A stretch of 46,740 nucleotides of DNA from an uncultured Hyphomicrobiales bacterium (GCA_903929045.1 CAIYTE010000118.1:1-46740), one strand, 5' to 3'; numbered from the stretch's first letter, positions 32,430 to 41,005 are shown. A program made the numbers and translations. The notes: a model not told the origin generated them from the letters alone.

Positions 32430-34058
32430 ATGACCACTTCATACACGACGTCGGATATCGACCGGCGGCGCTTTCTGCAAACCGGCGCGGCGGCAGGCCT
32501 TGCGGTCGGGTTTGGCGGCTTAGATCCGACGCTGGCGCAATCGCGCGCCGAAACGCTGCTGGTGGTGCAAGAACTCGGCCCCAATTCGCTCGATATGCAG
32601 GGCGTCGGCTCCAACCAGACCGTCAACGGCCTGTCCTGGAATTGCTACGACCGGCTGCTGAGCTACGCGCACAAGACGCTCGCCGATGGCACGCTGTCCT
32701 ATGACCGCGCCGTGCTGGCGCCCGAACTCGCTGAGAAGTGGGAGGTCGCCGCCGACGGTATGTCGTGCACCTTCTTCCTGCGAAAGGACGCGACCTTCCA
32801 CGACGGCACGCCGGTCACTGCCAGGGATGTGAAGTGGTCGTTCGACCGCGCGGTGAAGGTCGGCGGCTTCCCGACCTTTCAGATGTCGGCGGGTTCGCTG
32901 GAAAAGCCGGAGCAGTTTGTCGTCGTCGACGATCACACCTTCCGCATCGATTACATCCGCAAGGACAAGATGCTGTTGTTCAACGTGGCGGTCGTCGTGC
33001 CCTTCATCATCAATTCCGAACTTGCCAGGAAGAACGCGACCGAAAGCGATCCGTGGGCGATGCAGTGGCTCAAGGTAAATGAAGCCGGCGGCGGCGCATT
33101 CAAGATCGAAAGCTGGAAGGCGGGCAGCGAAACTATTTTCGTGCGATTCGATAACTGGAAGTCGGGGCCGCTGCCGACGTTGAAGAAGATCATTGCGCGC
33201 GATGTGCCGTCGCCCGGCACGCGGCGTGCCATGCTGGAGCGCGGCGACGCCGACTTCTCGACCGGATTTCCGCCGCGCGACTTCGAGCAGCTGATCAAGG
33301 AAGGCAAGCTGAAGGTCTCTGGGGTGCCGATCCCGAATGCGCTCTGGTACATCGCGCTCAACACCTCGAAGCCGCCGTTCGACAATCCGAAGCTGCGCCA
33401 GGCGATCGCTTACGCGATGCCGTACGAGCAGATTCAGAATAACGCGTTCTTCGGCCGCGCCGTGCCCATGTATGGCGGTACGGCCGCGGTGGAGAAGGCG
33501 GTCTGGCCGCAGGCGTTTCCCTATGTGACCGATCTCGACAAGGCCAAGGCGCTAATGAAGGAGGCGGGGCTCGACACGCTCGAGACGACGTTGTCGCTCG
33601 ATGTCGGCACCGCGACCGTCGGCGAGCCGACCGCTCTGCTCATTCAGGAGAACCTCGCCAAGATCGGCATCAAGGCGGCGGTGGAGAAAATCCCGGGCGC
33701 CAACTGGCGCACGACGCTCAACAAGAAAGAGCTGCCGATGGTGCTCAACCGCTTCAGCGGCTGGCTCGATTATCCGGAGTATTATTTCTACTGGAATTTC
33801 CACGGCAACAATTCGATCTTCAACATCTCCGCCTACAAGTCGAAGGAGATGGACGCGCTGATCGATAAAGCGCGCTTCACCACCGATCCGGCCGAGTACG
33901 AGACGGCGGTGAAAGCCTTCGTCGCGCTCTGCATCAAGGACGTGCCGGTGGTGCCCCTGAACCAGCCGATTCACGACGTCGCCTTGCAGAAAAACGTTTC
34001 GGGCTACGAATTCTGGTTCCATCGCGAGCCGGACTACCGCCGGTTCGTCAAAGGCTGA
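32430..34058 (+). CDS. ABC transporter substrate-binding protein, family 5 (peptide/DppA type), Tat-exported
   Basis: 542-aa periplasmic protein of the SBP_bac_5 family. The N-terminus carries a twin-arginine signal (DRRRFLQTGAAAGLAVG). The family segment is seen as LAEKWEVAADGMSCTFFLRKDATFHDGTPVTARDVKWSFDR (about 105-145). Ligands of this family include di- and oligopeptides, nickel and sugars. ATG 32430 has GGGGG 8 bases upstream. No permease or ATPase genes follow; tRNA-Tyr comes next, so it is an orphan. It is divergent from rlmB. Confidence 0.92.
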   Translation: MTTSYTTSDIDRRRFLQTGAAAGLAVGFGGLDPTLAQSRAETLLVVQELGPNSLDMQGVGSNQTVNGLSWNCYDRLLSYAHKTLADGTLSYDRAVLAPELAEKWEVAADGMSCTFFLRKDATFHDGTPVTARDVKWSFDRAVKVGGFPTFQMSAGSLEKPEQFVVVDDHTFRIDYIRKDKMLLFNVAVVVPFIINSELARKNATESDPWAMQWLKVNEAGGGAFKIESWKAGSETIFVRFDNWKSGPLPTLKKIIARDVPSPGTRRAMLERGDADFSTGFPPRDFEQLIKEGKLKVSGVPIPNALWYIALNTSKPPFDNPKLRQAIAYAMPYEQIQNNAFFGRAVPMYGGTAAVEKAVWPQAFPYVTDLDKAKALMKEAGLDTLETTLSLDVGTATVGEPTALLIQENLAKIGIKAAVEKIPGANWRTTLNKKELPMVLNRFSGWLDYPEYYFYWNFHGNNSIFNISAYKSKEMDALIDKARFTTDPAEYETAVKAFVALCIKDVPVVPLNQPIHDVALQKNVSGYEFWFHREPDYRRFVKG

Positions 34059-34077
34059 GCTGAAACGGCCCGATGCA

Positions 34078-34111
34078 GCCGGCTTTCACCCTAAAAACAG
34101 GGAAAAGCCGG
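34078..34111 (+). terminator. Nested hairpin after the peptide-type binding protein gene
   Basis: CCGGCTTT pairs with AAAGCCGG, and inside it CCCT pairs with AGGG over an A-rich loop. It lies 20 bases after the stop. There is no T-run, so the call is tentative. The rest of 34059-34219 shows nothing clear. Confidence 0.5.
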
Positions 34112-34219
34112 TTGTGGTGCGCCGTGCATTGACTTGAGCGCGGGGGGTGCCCATAAACCCCGCCGAAACCCGGTCAGCCCCGTTTTTCGTCTTCGATCAA
34201 TGGGGTGCGTTGGCTTTCT

Positions 34220-34304
34220 GGGCGAGTGTCCCGAGCGGCAAAGGGGGAGGACTGTAAATCCTCTGGCTACGCCTTCGTAGGTTCGAGTCCTACCTCGCCC
34301 ACCA
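34220..34304 (+). tRNA. tRNA-Tyr (anticodon GTA)
   Basis: GGGCGAG (34220-34226) pairs with CTCGCCC (34294-34300). The anticodon stem GAGGA/TCCTC encloses CTGTAAA with anticodon GTA. A long variable arm (GGCTACGCCTTCGTAG region) marks it as a class II tRNA, and the T arm carries GGTTCGAGTCC. Discriminator A and CCA are encoded (34301-34304). It is the last intact gene before the mosaic segment. Confidence 0.97.
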
Positions 34305-34461
34305 CCTACCTCATAAATAATTGATTATATTGAGTTATTCTCGGTGAGACACTTTGACCTGAAAAGTGTCCTACCATGCCTCACTTTTCTTGACGCTTTC
34401 GGCCTCGATACCTTCTCTGGAAGGCTCCGTCGGCTAAAGTTCCGTGGTACGGTAAGGTGTC
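34305..34461. other. AT-rich junction segment after tRNA-Tyr, possible island remnant
   Basis: Directly after the tRNA 3' end the composition drops sharply (ATAAATAATTGATTATATTG), unlike the flanks. A perfect 8-bp inverted repeat GACACTTT/AAAGTGTC with a 7-base spacer lies at 34348-34370. No gene is seen. tRNA 3' ends are common attachment sites of integrative elements, and the chimeric frame that follows supports a past insertion and deletion. No second copy of the tRNA end was found in the window. Confidence 0.45.
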
Positions 34462-35319
34462 ATGTCTGGGGTCGATTTTCCCGCTTTAGTCCAGAGTCGG
34501 AAGCAGGTCGCCATTAAGCCTCAATGGGAGGCGACGGATTCGACTTGGTTCAAAATGGCATGTGCGCTCGACGCCGACGGCGTAACTATGGCCGGGTTGG
34601 AATTGCGTGGAACGGCCCACCAGACGTTGCCGGACCGGGCCGTGAGCTTTCATCTTCAGCATCATCCTCCGCGCGGTCAGTGTATGCACCTTGCCCGGAT
34701 CGATTGGCGGCCTCTCGGGTTTCACAATAACCCCGACTGTGGGCCCAAGCATTTGCGCTTAGCGAGAATCGATTGCTCGCATATACATCGTTGGGAGATC
34801 GACGAAAAGCGCATGATCGACGATGTCACCAAGGGCATCGAGAAATATTGCGGTGTGAAGCCGACGGGCTGGATGGGCCCGGGCGCGGTGGAGTCGAGCA
34901 TCACGCCCGACCTCCTGAAGGAAGCCGGCTATACGCATCTGCTCGACTGGCCCATGGACGATCAGCCGCTCTGGATGCGCACCCGCTCCGGCGAGTCCAT
35001 CCTGTCGGTGCCGTATCCGCTCGAGCCGCTGAACGATGCCGGTACGATGGTGGGTCGCGATCACAGCGGCCGGGAATTCGCGGACATGCTCGTCGATACC
35101 TTCGAGGAAATGCTGGAGCTGTCCGACGAGCAGCCGCTGGTCTGCGCGCTCTCGCTGCACGGTTTCATCGTCGGGCAACCGGCGCGTCTGCGGCCGCTGC
35201 GCAAGGCGCTCAAGCACTGCGTCGAGCACGCCAAGAAGGACAAAGTCTGGTTCACGCGCGCTGGCGAGATCGCCGACTACTGCTTCAAGCTGCCGAAGGG
35301 AACATTGCTCGGTAGCTGA
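34462..35319 (+). pseudogene. Chimeric remnant: unknown N-terminal part fused to the C-terminal half of a polysaccharide deacetylase
   Basis: One frame of 285 codons joins two unrelated pieces. Codons 1 to about 111 (FPALVQSRKQVAIKPQWEA..., LELRGTAHQTLPDRAVSFHL, MHLARIDWRPLGFHNNPDCGP) resemble an unnamed family from variable regions of rhizobial genomes. From about codon 112 (DEKRMIDDVTKGIEKYCG, PTGWMGPGAVESSITPDLLKEAGYTHLLDWPMDDQPLWM) it is the C-terminal part of a NodB-type/allantoinase-like deacetylase, whose N-terminal half with the metal-binding TFDDG/His motifs is missing. The junction lies near 34790-34805. It could be expressed as a fusion, but the deacetylase cannot be active. The pieces are recognised from memory, the second more firmly. 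Confidence 0.7.
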
Positions 35320-35325
35320 TCTCAT

Positions 35326-35390
35326 CCGGACGAAGTGCGACAGGCGGCAGACGAAGTCCACCCTGCGAGCCGCCTGTTCGCGTCGTCCGG
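35326..35390 (+). repeat. Long imperfect inverted repeat after the deacetylase remnant
   Basis: CCGGACGA and ACAGGCGGC (35326-35348) pair with GCCGCCTGT and TCGTCCGG (35369-35390), with a small internal loop between the two blocks and a 20-base terminal loop. It starts 7 bases after the stop at 35319. No T-run follows. It may be the original 3' hairpin of the deacetylase gene. The remaining bases up to dusA (35391-35536) show no gene. Confidence 0.6.
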
Positions 35391-35536
35391 TGTGGGCTTT
35401 CTCAAACGTGCGGCGGGTGGGTTTATGCACCTGCCGATACGCCATACTTTTTGGGGACGTCGGCGCGTAGTTCGGGTAGACAGGTCGAAACGGGCCGTAA
35501 ACGGCTCGCGCTGACACCCGAGACGAACCCGCTCAA

Positions 35537-36562
35537 GTGATTGATAAGTCACAAAAAACGTCTGAGAAGCTGTCCCGCCGCTTTTGCGTTGCCCCCATGA
35601 TGGAATGGACCGACCGGCATTGCCGGTTTTTCCATCGCCTCATGACGCGCAACGCGCTGCTCTATACCGAGATGCTGACGACGGGCGCCATCCTGCACGG
35701 CGACCGCGCGCGGCTGCTTGGTTTTAACACGGCCGAACATCCGGTGGCGCTGCAACTCGGCGGCCATGATCCGAAGGCCTTGGCGGAATGCGCGCGCATC
35801 GGCGAGCAGTTCGGTTACGACGAGATCAATCTCAATGTCGGTTGCCCGTCGGACCGCGTGCAAGAAGGCCGCTTCGGCGCCTGCCTGATGAACGAGCCTT
35901 CGCTGGTGGCTGACGGCGTCGCCGCGATGAAAGCCGCCGTGACAATTCCGGTGACCGTGAAGTGCCGCATTGGCGTCGATGAGCAAGACCCCGAGGTGGC
36001 TTTGTTCGCATTCGCCGCGGCGGTGAAGGCGGCGGGCACCGATGCTTTGATTGTGCATGCACGCAAGGCGTGGCTGAAGGGGCTTTCGCCCAAAGAAAAC
36101 CGCGAAGTGCCGCCGCTCGACTACGGCATCGTGCATCGCCTCAAGGCCAAGTATCCCAATTGGGACATCATCATCAATGGCGGCATCGCGACGATCGAAC
36201 AGGCGCAAGAGCAACTGGCGCATGTCGACGGCGTGATGATGGGCCGCGCGGCCTATCAGGAGCCGTGGCGCCTGCTGGCGGTTGATCCCGTGCTGTTCGG
36301 CGAGGCCGCTCCCCATACGACGGCGCAAGAGGTCGTGCTCGCCTTGATGCCGTATATCGAAGCCGAGATGGCGAAGGGTGTGCGGCTCAATTCGATCACG
36401 CGCCACGTCCTCGGCCTGTTCCGCGCGGTGCCCGGCGCGCGCGCGTTCCGCCGCCATCTGGCCACTGAGGCCGTCAAGCCCGGCGCCAGCGCTGCCGTCA
36501 TGGCTGATGCGCTCGCTGCAATGGTGGACATGGCCAGGGATTCGTCGAACATCGCGGCCTGA
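35537..36562 (+). CDS. dusA: tRNA-dihydrouridine synthase A
   Basis: 341-aa FMN enzyme that reduces uridine 20/20a in the D loop of tRNAs. The DusA marks are clear: RRFCVAPMMEWTDRHCRFFHRLMTRNALLYTEMLTTGAI, HPVALQLGGHDPKALAECA, NLNVGCPSDRVQEGRFGACLM with the catalytic cysteine, VKCRIGVDEQD, VHARKAWLKGLSPKENREVPPLDY and NGGIATIEQA. The start is GTG 35537. The 5' end of dusA (the APMMEWTDRHCR region) is a known attachment site for a large class of genomic-island integrases. Here it appears intact, with no duplicated piece. Confidence 0.95.
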   Translation: MIDKSQKTSEKLSRRFCVAPMMEWTDRHCRFFHRLMTRNALLYTEMLTTGAILHGDRARLLGFNTAEHPVALQLGGHDPKALAECARIGEQFGYDEINLNVGCPSDRVQEGRFGACLMNEPSLVADGVAAMKAAVTIPVTVKCRIGVDEQDPEVALFAFAAAVKAAGTDALIVHARKAWLKGLSPKENREVPPLDYGIVHRLKAKYPNWDIIINGGIATIEQAQEQLAHVDGVMMGRAAYQEPWRLLAVDPVLFGEAAPHTTAQEVVLALMPYIEAEMAKGVRLNSITRHVLGLFRAVPGARAFRRHLATEAVKPGASAAVMADALAAMVDMARDSSNIAA

Positions 36563-36619
36563 CGCAATCACTGCGTCAAAACCTGACGCGTTATCAAAAA
36601 GCGCAGGGGCGGGGGAAAC

Positions 36620-37450
36620 ATGCTGCTGGGCTATCCGATCAGCGAGCTCATCTGGCTCGCCGTCTTGATCCTTGCCGCCGGCGCCTTGACTGGTATCTTC
36701 TCGGGCCTGTTCGGCATCGGTGGCGGCTCGGTCACCGTGCCGGTGCTGTATGAAGTCTTCCGCGTGTTGGGTGTGCCGGACGATCTGCAAATGCAGCTGT
36801 GCATCGGCACATCGCTGGCGATCATCGTTCCCACCACATACCGGTCGTATCTCGCGCACGAAAAGCGCGGCGCGGTCATTCCGCAAGTCGTCAAGTTCTG
36901 GGCCGTGCCCGCCGTCGTCGGCACGCTGGTCGGCTCGGTCACGGCGGCCTATGCGCCGAGCACGGTGTTCAAGATTGCGTTCGCTATCTTCGCGACATTC
37001 ATTTCCATTCGCATGTTCGTCGGTGGCGACCGTTGGAGCCTCAGTCCCGAATTGCCGAGCCGTGGCCTGCAGCGGGTGTATGGATTTATCACCGGTCTGA
37101 TTTCATCGATGGTCGGCGTCAGCGGCGGCGCCGTCTCCAATGCTGTGCTGACGATGTACGGTCAGACCATGCAGCGCGCGGTGGCGACGTCCGCCGGTGT
37201 CGGCGTGCCGATCACCATCGCCGGGACGCTCGGCTACATGATTGCCGGCTGGAAATATGTGCCGCAGTTGCCGCCGCTGTCGGTCGGCTTCGTATCGATC
37301 ATCGGTGTGGCGCTGATGGCGCCGGTATCGAGCTTCACCGCAACTTATGGCGTGCGGCTGGCGCACTGGCTGCCGCGGCGCAAGCTCGAAATCGCTTTCG
37401 CGATTTTTCTCGGCTTCGCGTCGATCCGATTTATCGTGAGCCTGATTTAA
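36620..37450 (+). CDS. TauE/SafE (TSUP) family membrane exporter
   Basis: 276-aa inner-membrane protein with about eight hydrophobic helices and two TSUP repeats. The first opens ILAAGALTGIFSGLFGIGGGSVTVPVL (family motif G-x-GGG), the second GFITGLISSMVGVSGGAVSNAVL. Such proteins export or import sulfite, sulfoacetate, taurine breakdown products or other small anions. The last stretch has FLGFASIRFIVSLI. No sulfur genes are adjacent, so the substrate is open. It begins 57 bases after dusA. GGGGGAAAC precedes ATG 36620. Confidence 0.9.
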   Translation: MLLGYPISELIWLAVLILAAGALTGIFSGLFGIGGGSVTVPVLYEVFRVLGVPDDLQMQLCIGTSLAIIVPTTYRSYLAHEKRGAVIPQVVKFWAVPAVVGTLVGSVTAAYAPSTVFKIAFAIFATFISIRMFVGGDRWSLSPELPSRGLQRVYGFITGLISSMVGVSGGAVSNAVLTMYGQTMQRAVATSAGVGVPITIAGTLGYMIAGWKYVPQLPPLSVGFVSIIGVALMAPVSSFTATYGVRLAHWLPRRKLEIAFAIFLGFASIRFIVSLI

Positions 37451-37453
37451 ACT

Positions 37454-38182
37454 TTACGGCGTGCCGCGCAGGCGCAGGCTGTCGCCGCGCACTTCCCAGC
37501 TATCCAGCCGGTTGAGGAAGCTCATGCCGAGTAAGTTGGTTTTGAGCTGCCCCTGTTGCGCGACCAGGGCCGGCACCGCGCGTTCAGTCAGGTTGCCGAC
37601 GGCAAGGCGGTCCAGCGTCACGGGCGCGGCGCGGGTGCGGCCGTTCGCCGTGTCGACGCTGACGGAATAGTTCAAGACTTCGATCGGCAGGCCGGCGGCC
37701 TTGGCGGCTTCCTGCGTCAGCACAACGGATGTCGCGCCGGTATCGAGCACCATCGGGATCTTGGCGCCATTGATATGCGTCGCGACAGCAAAATCGCCGC
37801 CATTGTTGCGCACGATCTGGACGCTGCGGCCGTGCCCGGCGGCGTATCCGGGCAATACCTCGGCAATGACGCGATCGGCGACGTCGCGCAGTTCGAAGCG
37901 GTAGGTATAGCCGACCACCAGCATCAGGCTGATCACGGCCCAGAACATTGCCGCTTCCAGCGCCTTCGACAGCCGGTCGCGGAACAGCACCATTGCGAGG
38001 CCGGCGACCGATACGACCAGCACGATCTTGACCGCCAGCGAACCAACGTCATGGCGCAGCAGATTGGTGATGGCGTCCTGGTCGTTGCTGGCGATCAACG
38101 CGGCAAGCGACAGCGCCGCGCCCAGCACGAAGGACCAGGTCAGGCGGCGGCTCACAGATTTATCCTGTCGCGGTTTTGGCAT
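37454..38182 (-). CDS. TIGR02281 family clan AA (retropepsin-like) aspartic protease
   Basis: 242-aa membrane-anchored protein. Three hydrophobic segments (about 14-30, 50-66, 78-94) precede a retropepsin-like domain: GDFAVATHINGAKIPMVLDTGATSVVL with the active-site D147-T-G-A, then NGRTRAAPVTLDRLAVGNL and NLLGMSFLNRLDSWEVRGDSL. The catalytic domain should face the periplasm. Members are found widely in alphaproteobacteria without known substrates. Its start overlaps the end of the DUF1289 gene by 23 bases, so the two are translationally coupled. Confidence 0.9.
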   Translation of the reverse strand: MPKPRQDKSVSRRLTWSFVLGAALSLAALIASNDQDAITNLLRHDVGSLAVKIVLVVSVAGLAMVLFRDRLSKALEAAMFWAVISLMLVVGYTYRFELRDVADRVIAEVLPGYAAGHGRSVQIVRNNGGDFAVATHINGAKIPMVLDTGATSVVLTQEAAKAAGLPIEVLNYSVSVDTANGRTRAAPVTLDRLAVGNLTERAVPALVAQQGQLKTNLLGMSFLNRLDSWEVRGDSLRLRGTP

Positions 38183-38354
38183 TGGCGGCTTTACTGGTGG
38201 CGAGACGGGCAGGCAATTCGGACATGACGCCGCTGCGCTCGGCCGGCGTCATCGATGCCCAGCGGCCGATTTCGTCGATCGTGCGCCCGCAGCCGACGCA
38301 GTTCTTTGCACTGGCGTCGAGCATGCAGATGTTGACGCAGGGGCTTTCGATCAT
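38160..38354 (-). CDS. DUF1289 domain-containing small protein
   Basis: 64 aa. The DUF1289 signature is complete: SPCVNICMLDASAKNCVGCGRTIDEIGRWASMTPAER, with four cysteines spaced as in a small zinc or Fe-S binding unit. The C-terminal 20 residues are a simple Ala/Lys tail that overlaps the next gene. Function is unknown; it is coupled to the aspartic protease gene. It lies 78 bases downstream of the histidine kinase gene and may be in its transcript. Confidence 0.9.
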   Translation of the reverse strand: MIESPCVNICMLDASAKNCVGCGRTIDEIGRWASMTPAERSGVMSELPARLATSKAANAKTATG

Positions 38355-38432
38355 CGGTTCGTCTCGCGGCCGAATTCATGCCGAAGATAGTTGCGGCGTC
38401 CTGGAACACAATCATGCCTTTGGCCGTAACGC

Positions 38433-40022
38433 TCACGTTCCGGCGCGGAACAGCGGCCGGCGGCTGAGGCGGCGGCGCTCGTCCGGCGTCAGGATCGGTT
38501 CGCCCGGCGTGGTCGGCGCAATGGAGGGCGCGTCGGTCATCGGCGCCATCGCCGCAACCACGCGCTCCGGCGGGAAGGTAACAATGACTTCGGTGCCGAT
38601 GCGCAACTTCGACTTGAAGATGAAGTTGCCGCCGTGCAGATCGGTGAGGCTCTTGGCGATCGGCAGGCCGAGACCGGCGCCTTGTTCCGCCGACTTGATC
38701 GAGTTCGAGCCCTGGCCGAAGGAGGCCAGCACGATCGGAATGTCCTCGTCCGGAATGCCGGGACCGGTGTCCTTGACGCTCATGTACTGGCCGCCGGATG
38801 CCGTCCAGCCCACCTTGAGCCAGATGTCGCCGGCCTGTGGCGTGAACTTGATCGCGTTCGACAACAGGTTGAGGCAGATCTGGCGGATGGCGCGCTCGTC
38901 GGCCCAGAGCCGCGGCAGATCGGGCTCGTAGACCTCGTGCATGGTGATGCCGCGGTTGCTGGCGCGCAGCTTCAAGAGGTGGTGGCAGTCTTCGACGATG
39001 CCGACCAGCGACACGGATTCTTCGTTGAGCTCGTAACGGCCGGCCTCAATGCGCGACAGGTCGAGAATCTCGTTGATCAGGCCGAGCAGATGCACGCCGG
39101 AATTATGGATGTCGGCGGAGTATTCCTTGTAGGCCGGCACCGCATGTTCGCCGAACACTTCGGTCTTCATCACTTCAGAAAAGCCGAGGATGGCGTTGAG
39201 CGGCGTGCGCAATTCGTGGCTCATCTGCGCCAGGAAGCGCGACTTGGAGATGTTGGCAGCTTCGGCGCGCTGGCGCGCTTCGTCGGAGATCGCTTTTGCC
39301 TGTTCCAGTTCGCCGATCAGCGCATCCTTTTCGGCGCGTGCGACCAGCGTGGCCAATGTCGTCGAATAGAGGCGATAGGCGAGAATGGCGAAGTAGCCCT
39401 GCGCCGTCACCGCCATGATTCCGAGGATGTAGTCGCGCAGCGTGCCTTGCAGCAGGAAGTTCAGCGCGACGGCGGCGGTGACCGGGAAAGTTGCCGCGTA
39501 CACCGCCATCGGCAGACTCGACGCCAGCATGCTCGACACGGCCACGACTAGAAGCATGACGAACAGCATGAAGGTGTTCGAGCTCTCGTCGGTGCCGACC
39601 GGATTGATGAGGATGAACATCCACGCCAGGCCATAAAACAGGTCCAGCATGATGAAGCGCAGACGCCACTGGTGGACCGTGCTCTCGGACACCGGCTGAT
39701 CGAGGAAGCGGCGGCAGGTCGTCACCATGACGGCGTGGATGACCAGCACCGAGGCGGTCCAGGCGCCGGCCGCGACCGCGCCGGTCCACAGGCTCGACAG
39801 GAAGCCGATGGTCGCCACCAGCAGCAGCATCACCAGCGAAGCGGAGAGGCGGTTCTGGGCGTACTGGCGCAGCAGCTCGTAGTCGAAAGCGGGGCGGGTC
39901 CCTGATGACGACGTAAGCCGGTCGCGGGCGTCGCGTACGTACTGGGCAGCGAGGCGGCGCTTCACCGGCGATGTTTCCGGCGGAAGGGCGCTCAGGTCAG
40001 GTTGTTCACCGGGAACGGGCAT
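38433..40022 (-). CDS. Membrane-bound sensor histidine kinase (PdhS/DivJ-like kinase core)
   Basis: 529 aa from ATG 40022. About six hydrophobic segments (roughly residues 60-230) form the sensor. A short coiled coil (ELEQAKAISDEARQRAEAAN) leads to the HisKA domain FLAQMSHELRTPLNAILGFSEVMK with phospho-acceptor H269, then the HATPase_c domain with NLLSNAIKFTP (N box), VKDTGPGIPDEDI (G1) and GAGLGLPIAKSL (G2). This H-box is typical of alphaproteobacterial cell-cycle kinases, but no PAS domain is seen. The frame is open to 40085, so the start is uncertain; no good ribosome-binding site is visible. No cognate regulator is adjacent. Confidence 0.9.
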   Translation of the reverse strand: MPVPGEQPDLSALPPETSPVKRRLAAQYVRDARDRLTSSSGTRPAFDYELLRQYAQNRLSASLVMLLLVATIGFLSSLWTGAVAAGAWTASVLVIHAVMVTTCRRFLDQPVSESTVHQWRLRFIMLDLFYGLAWMFILINPVGTDESSNTFMLFVMLLVVAVSSMLASSLPMAVYAATFPVTAAVALNFLLQGTLRDYILGIMAVTAQGYFAILAYRLYSTTLATLVARAEKDALIGELEQAKAISDEARQRAEAANISKSRFLAQMSHELRTPLNAILGFSEVMKTEVFGEHAVPAYKEYSADIHNSGVHLLGLINEILDLSRIEAGRYELNEESVSLVGIVEDCHHLLKLRASNRGITMHEVYEPDLPRLWADERAIRQICLNLLSNAIKFTPQAGDIWLKVGWTASGGQYMSVKDTGPGIPDEDIPIVLASFGQGSNSIKSAEQGAGLGLPIAKSLTDLHGGNFIFKSKLRIGTEVIVTFPPERVVAAMAPMTDAPSIAPTTPGEPILTPDERRRLSRRPLFRAGT

Positions 40023-40188
40023 GGAATGGGACGCTTTTACGCTAGAAAAGATGATCCCACCGTCGCCCAAAATCCTTAAGACCAAGCTTAAGAGGGCGCT
40101 AAAGACGGTGGTTAACGAATTTTATTGGTCCCTTTGACAAGGGCGGCGGGCGCATGGTCCGGTGGCTGCGGCAGCCGGGAGGTACCCC

Positions 40189-40800
40189 ATGAAGCTTTAC
40201 GACAGCAAAATGGCGCCGAATCCCCGCCGAACCCGCATTTTTCTGGCCGAAAAGGGTGTTTCCGTGCCGACCGAGCAGGTCGACATGATGAAGATGGAGC
40301 AGAGGACCGCCGCCTTCACGGCCCTCAATCCGCTCCAGCGCATGCCGGTGCTGGTATTGGACGACGGGACGGTGATCGCCGAGTCGCTGGCCATCTGCCG
40401 GTATTTCGATGCCCTCCATCCCGAGCCGCCTCTGTTCGGGGTCGGGGCGAAGGAAATCGGCTTGGTCGAGATGTGGAGCCGGCGGGTCGAGAACAACTTC
40501 TTCGCCACGGTGGCGGCCGTGTTCCGGCATCTGCACCCGGCCATGAAGGATCTCGAGGTGCCGCAGGTGCCGGCCTGGGCCGAGGCCAACCGGCCGCGCG
40601 TCACCCAGTTTCTTGAACTGCTCGACCAGCAGCTGAGTCAGCACGAGTTCATCGCCGGCGACCGCTTTTCGGTCGCGGATATCACCGCGCTCTGCACGGT
40701 CGATTTTATGAAGCCGGCGCGGCTGATAGTGCCGGAAGGCGCCGCGAACGTGAAACGCTGGCACGCCGCGGTGTCGGCAAGGCCAAGTGCTAAGGCCTAG
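40189..40800 (+). CDS. Glutathione S-transferase family protein
   Basis: 203-aa cytoplasmic protein. The thioredoxin-like domain (1-80) has MKLYDSKMAPNPRRTRIFLAEKGV, with Ser5 the likely glutathione-activating residue, then NPLQRMPVLVLDDGTVIAESLAICRYFD with the cis-Pro and ES glutathione-binding pair. The helical domain follows, with FIAGDRFSVADITAL (N-capping box). GGGAGG lies 6 bases before ATG 40189, deciding the start. It is divergent from the kinase and its TAG stop overlaps the opposing stop in CTAG. Confidence 0.93.
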   Translation: MKLYDSKMAPNPRRTRIFLAEKGVSVPTEQVDMMKMEQRTAAFTALNPLQRMPVLVLDDGTVIAESLAICRYFDALHPEPPLFGVGAKEIGLVEMWSRRVENNFFATVAAVFRHLHPAMKDLEVPQVPAWAEANRPRVTQFLELLDQQLSQHEFIAGDRFSVADITALCTVDFMKPARLIVPEGAANVKRWHAAVSARPSAKA

Positions 40801-40988
40801 CCCGACATACTCGAGCCGGCACGCTTGAGGTGCTGCATTTCTTCATCGGTCGGCACGCGCTGCGTTTCGTCCTTGGCCACGAAAAGCGCGCGGCAAATCC
40901 CGCGCACGATCAGGAAGGCGAACGCGAGCGCCGAAGCGATCAGCACAAGGACTTCGACCAGTCCGAGGGCGGTGTAAACCACTTCCAT
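40797..40988 (-). CDS. Small single-pass membrane protein of unknown function
   Basis: 63 aa. One transmembrane segment (about residues 8-32, ALGLVEVLVLIASALAFAFL) is followed by a basic patch and a hydrophilic tail with DEETQ-like composition (AKDETQRVPTDEEMQHL). It sits 17 bases after the GST gene at 41006 on the same strand, so it is probably co-transcribed with it. No family is recognised. Confidence 0.65.
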   Translation of the reverse strand: MEVVYTALGLVEVLVLIASALAFAFLIVRGICRALFVAKDETQRVPTDEEMQHLKRAGSSMSG

Positions 40989-41005
40989 AAGGACGAAGCC
41001 GCCTT

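Noticed and set aside
35549-36886. 445-codon minus-strand open frame opposite dusA
   Set aside because: It runs across dusA and into the TauE gene, both well identified, and shows no family features.
38402-38427. GGAAC-N17-CGTA on the plus strand between the DUF1289 and kinase genes
   Set aside because: Imperfect -10 and it points into genes on the opposite strand.
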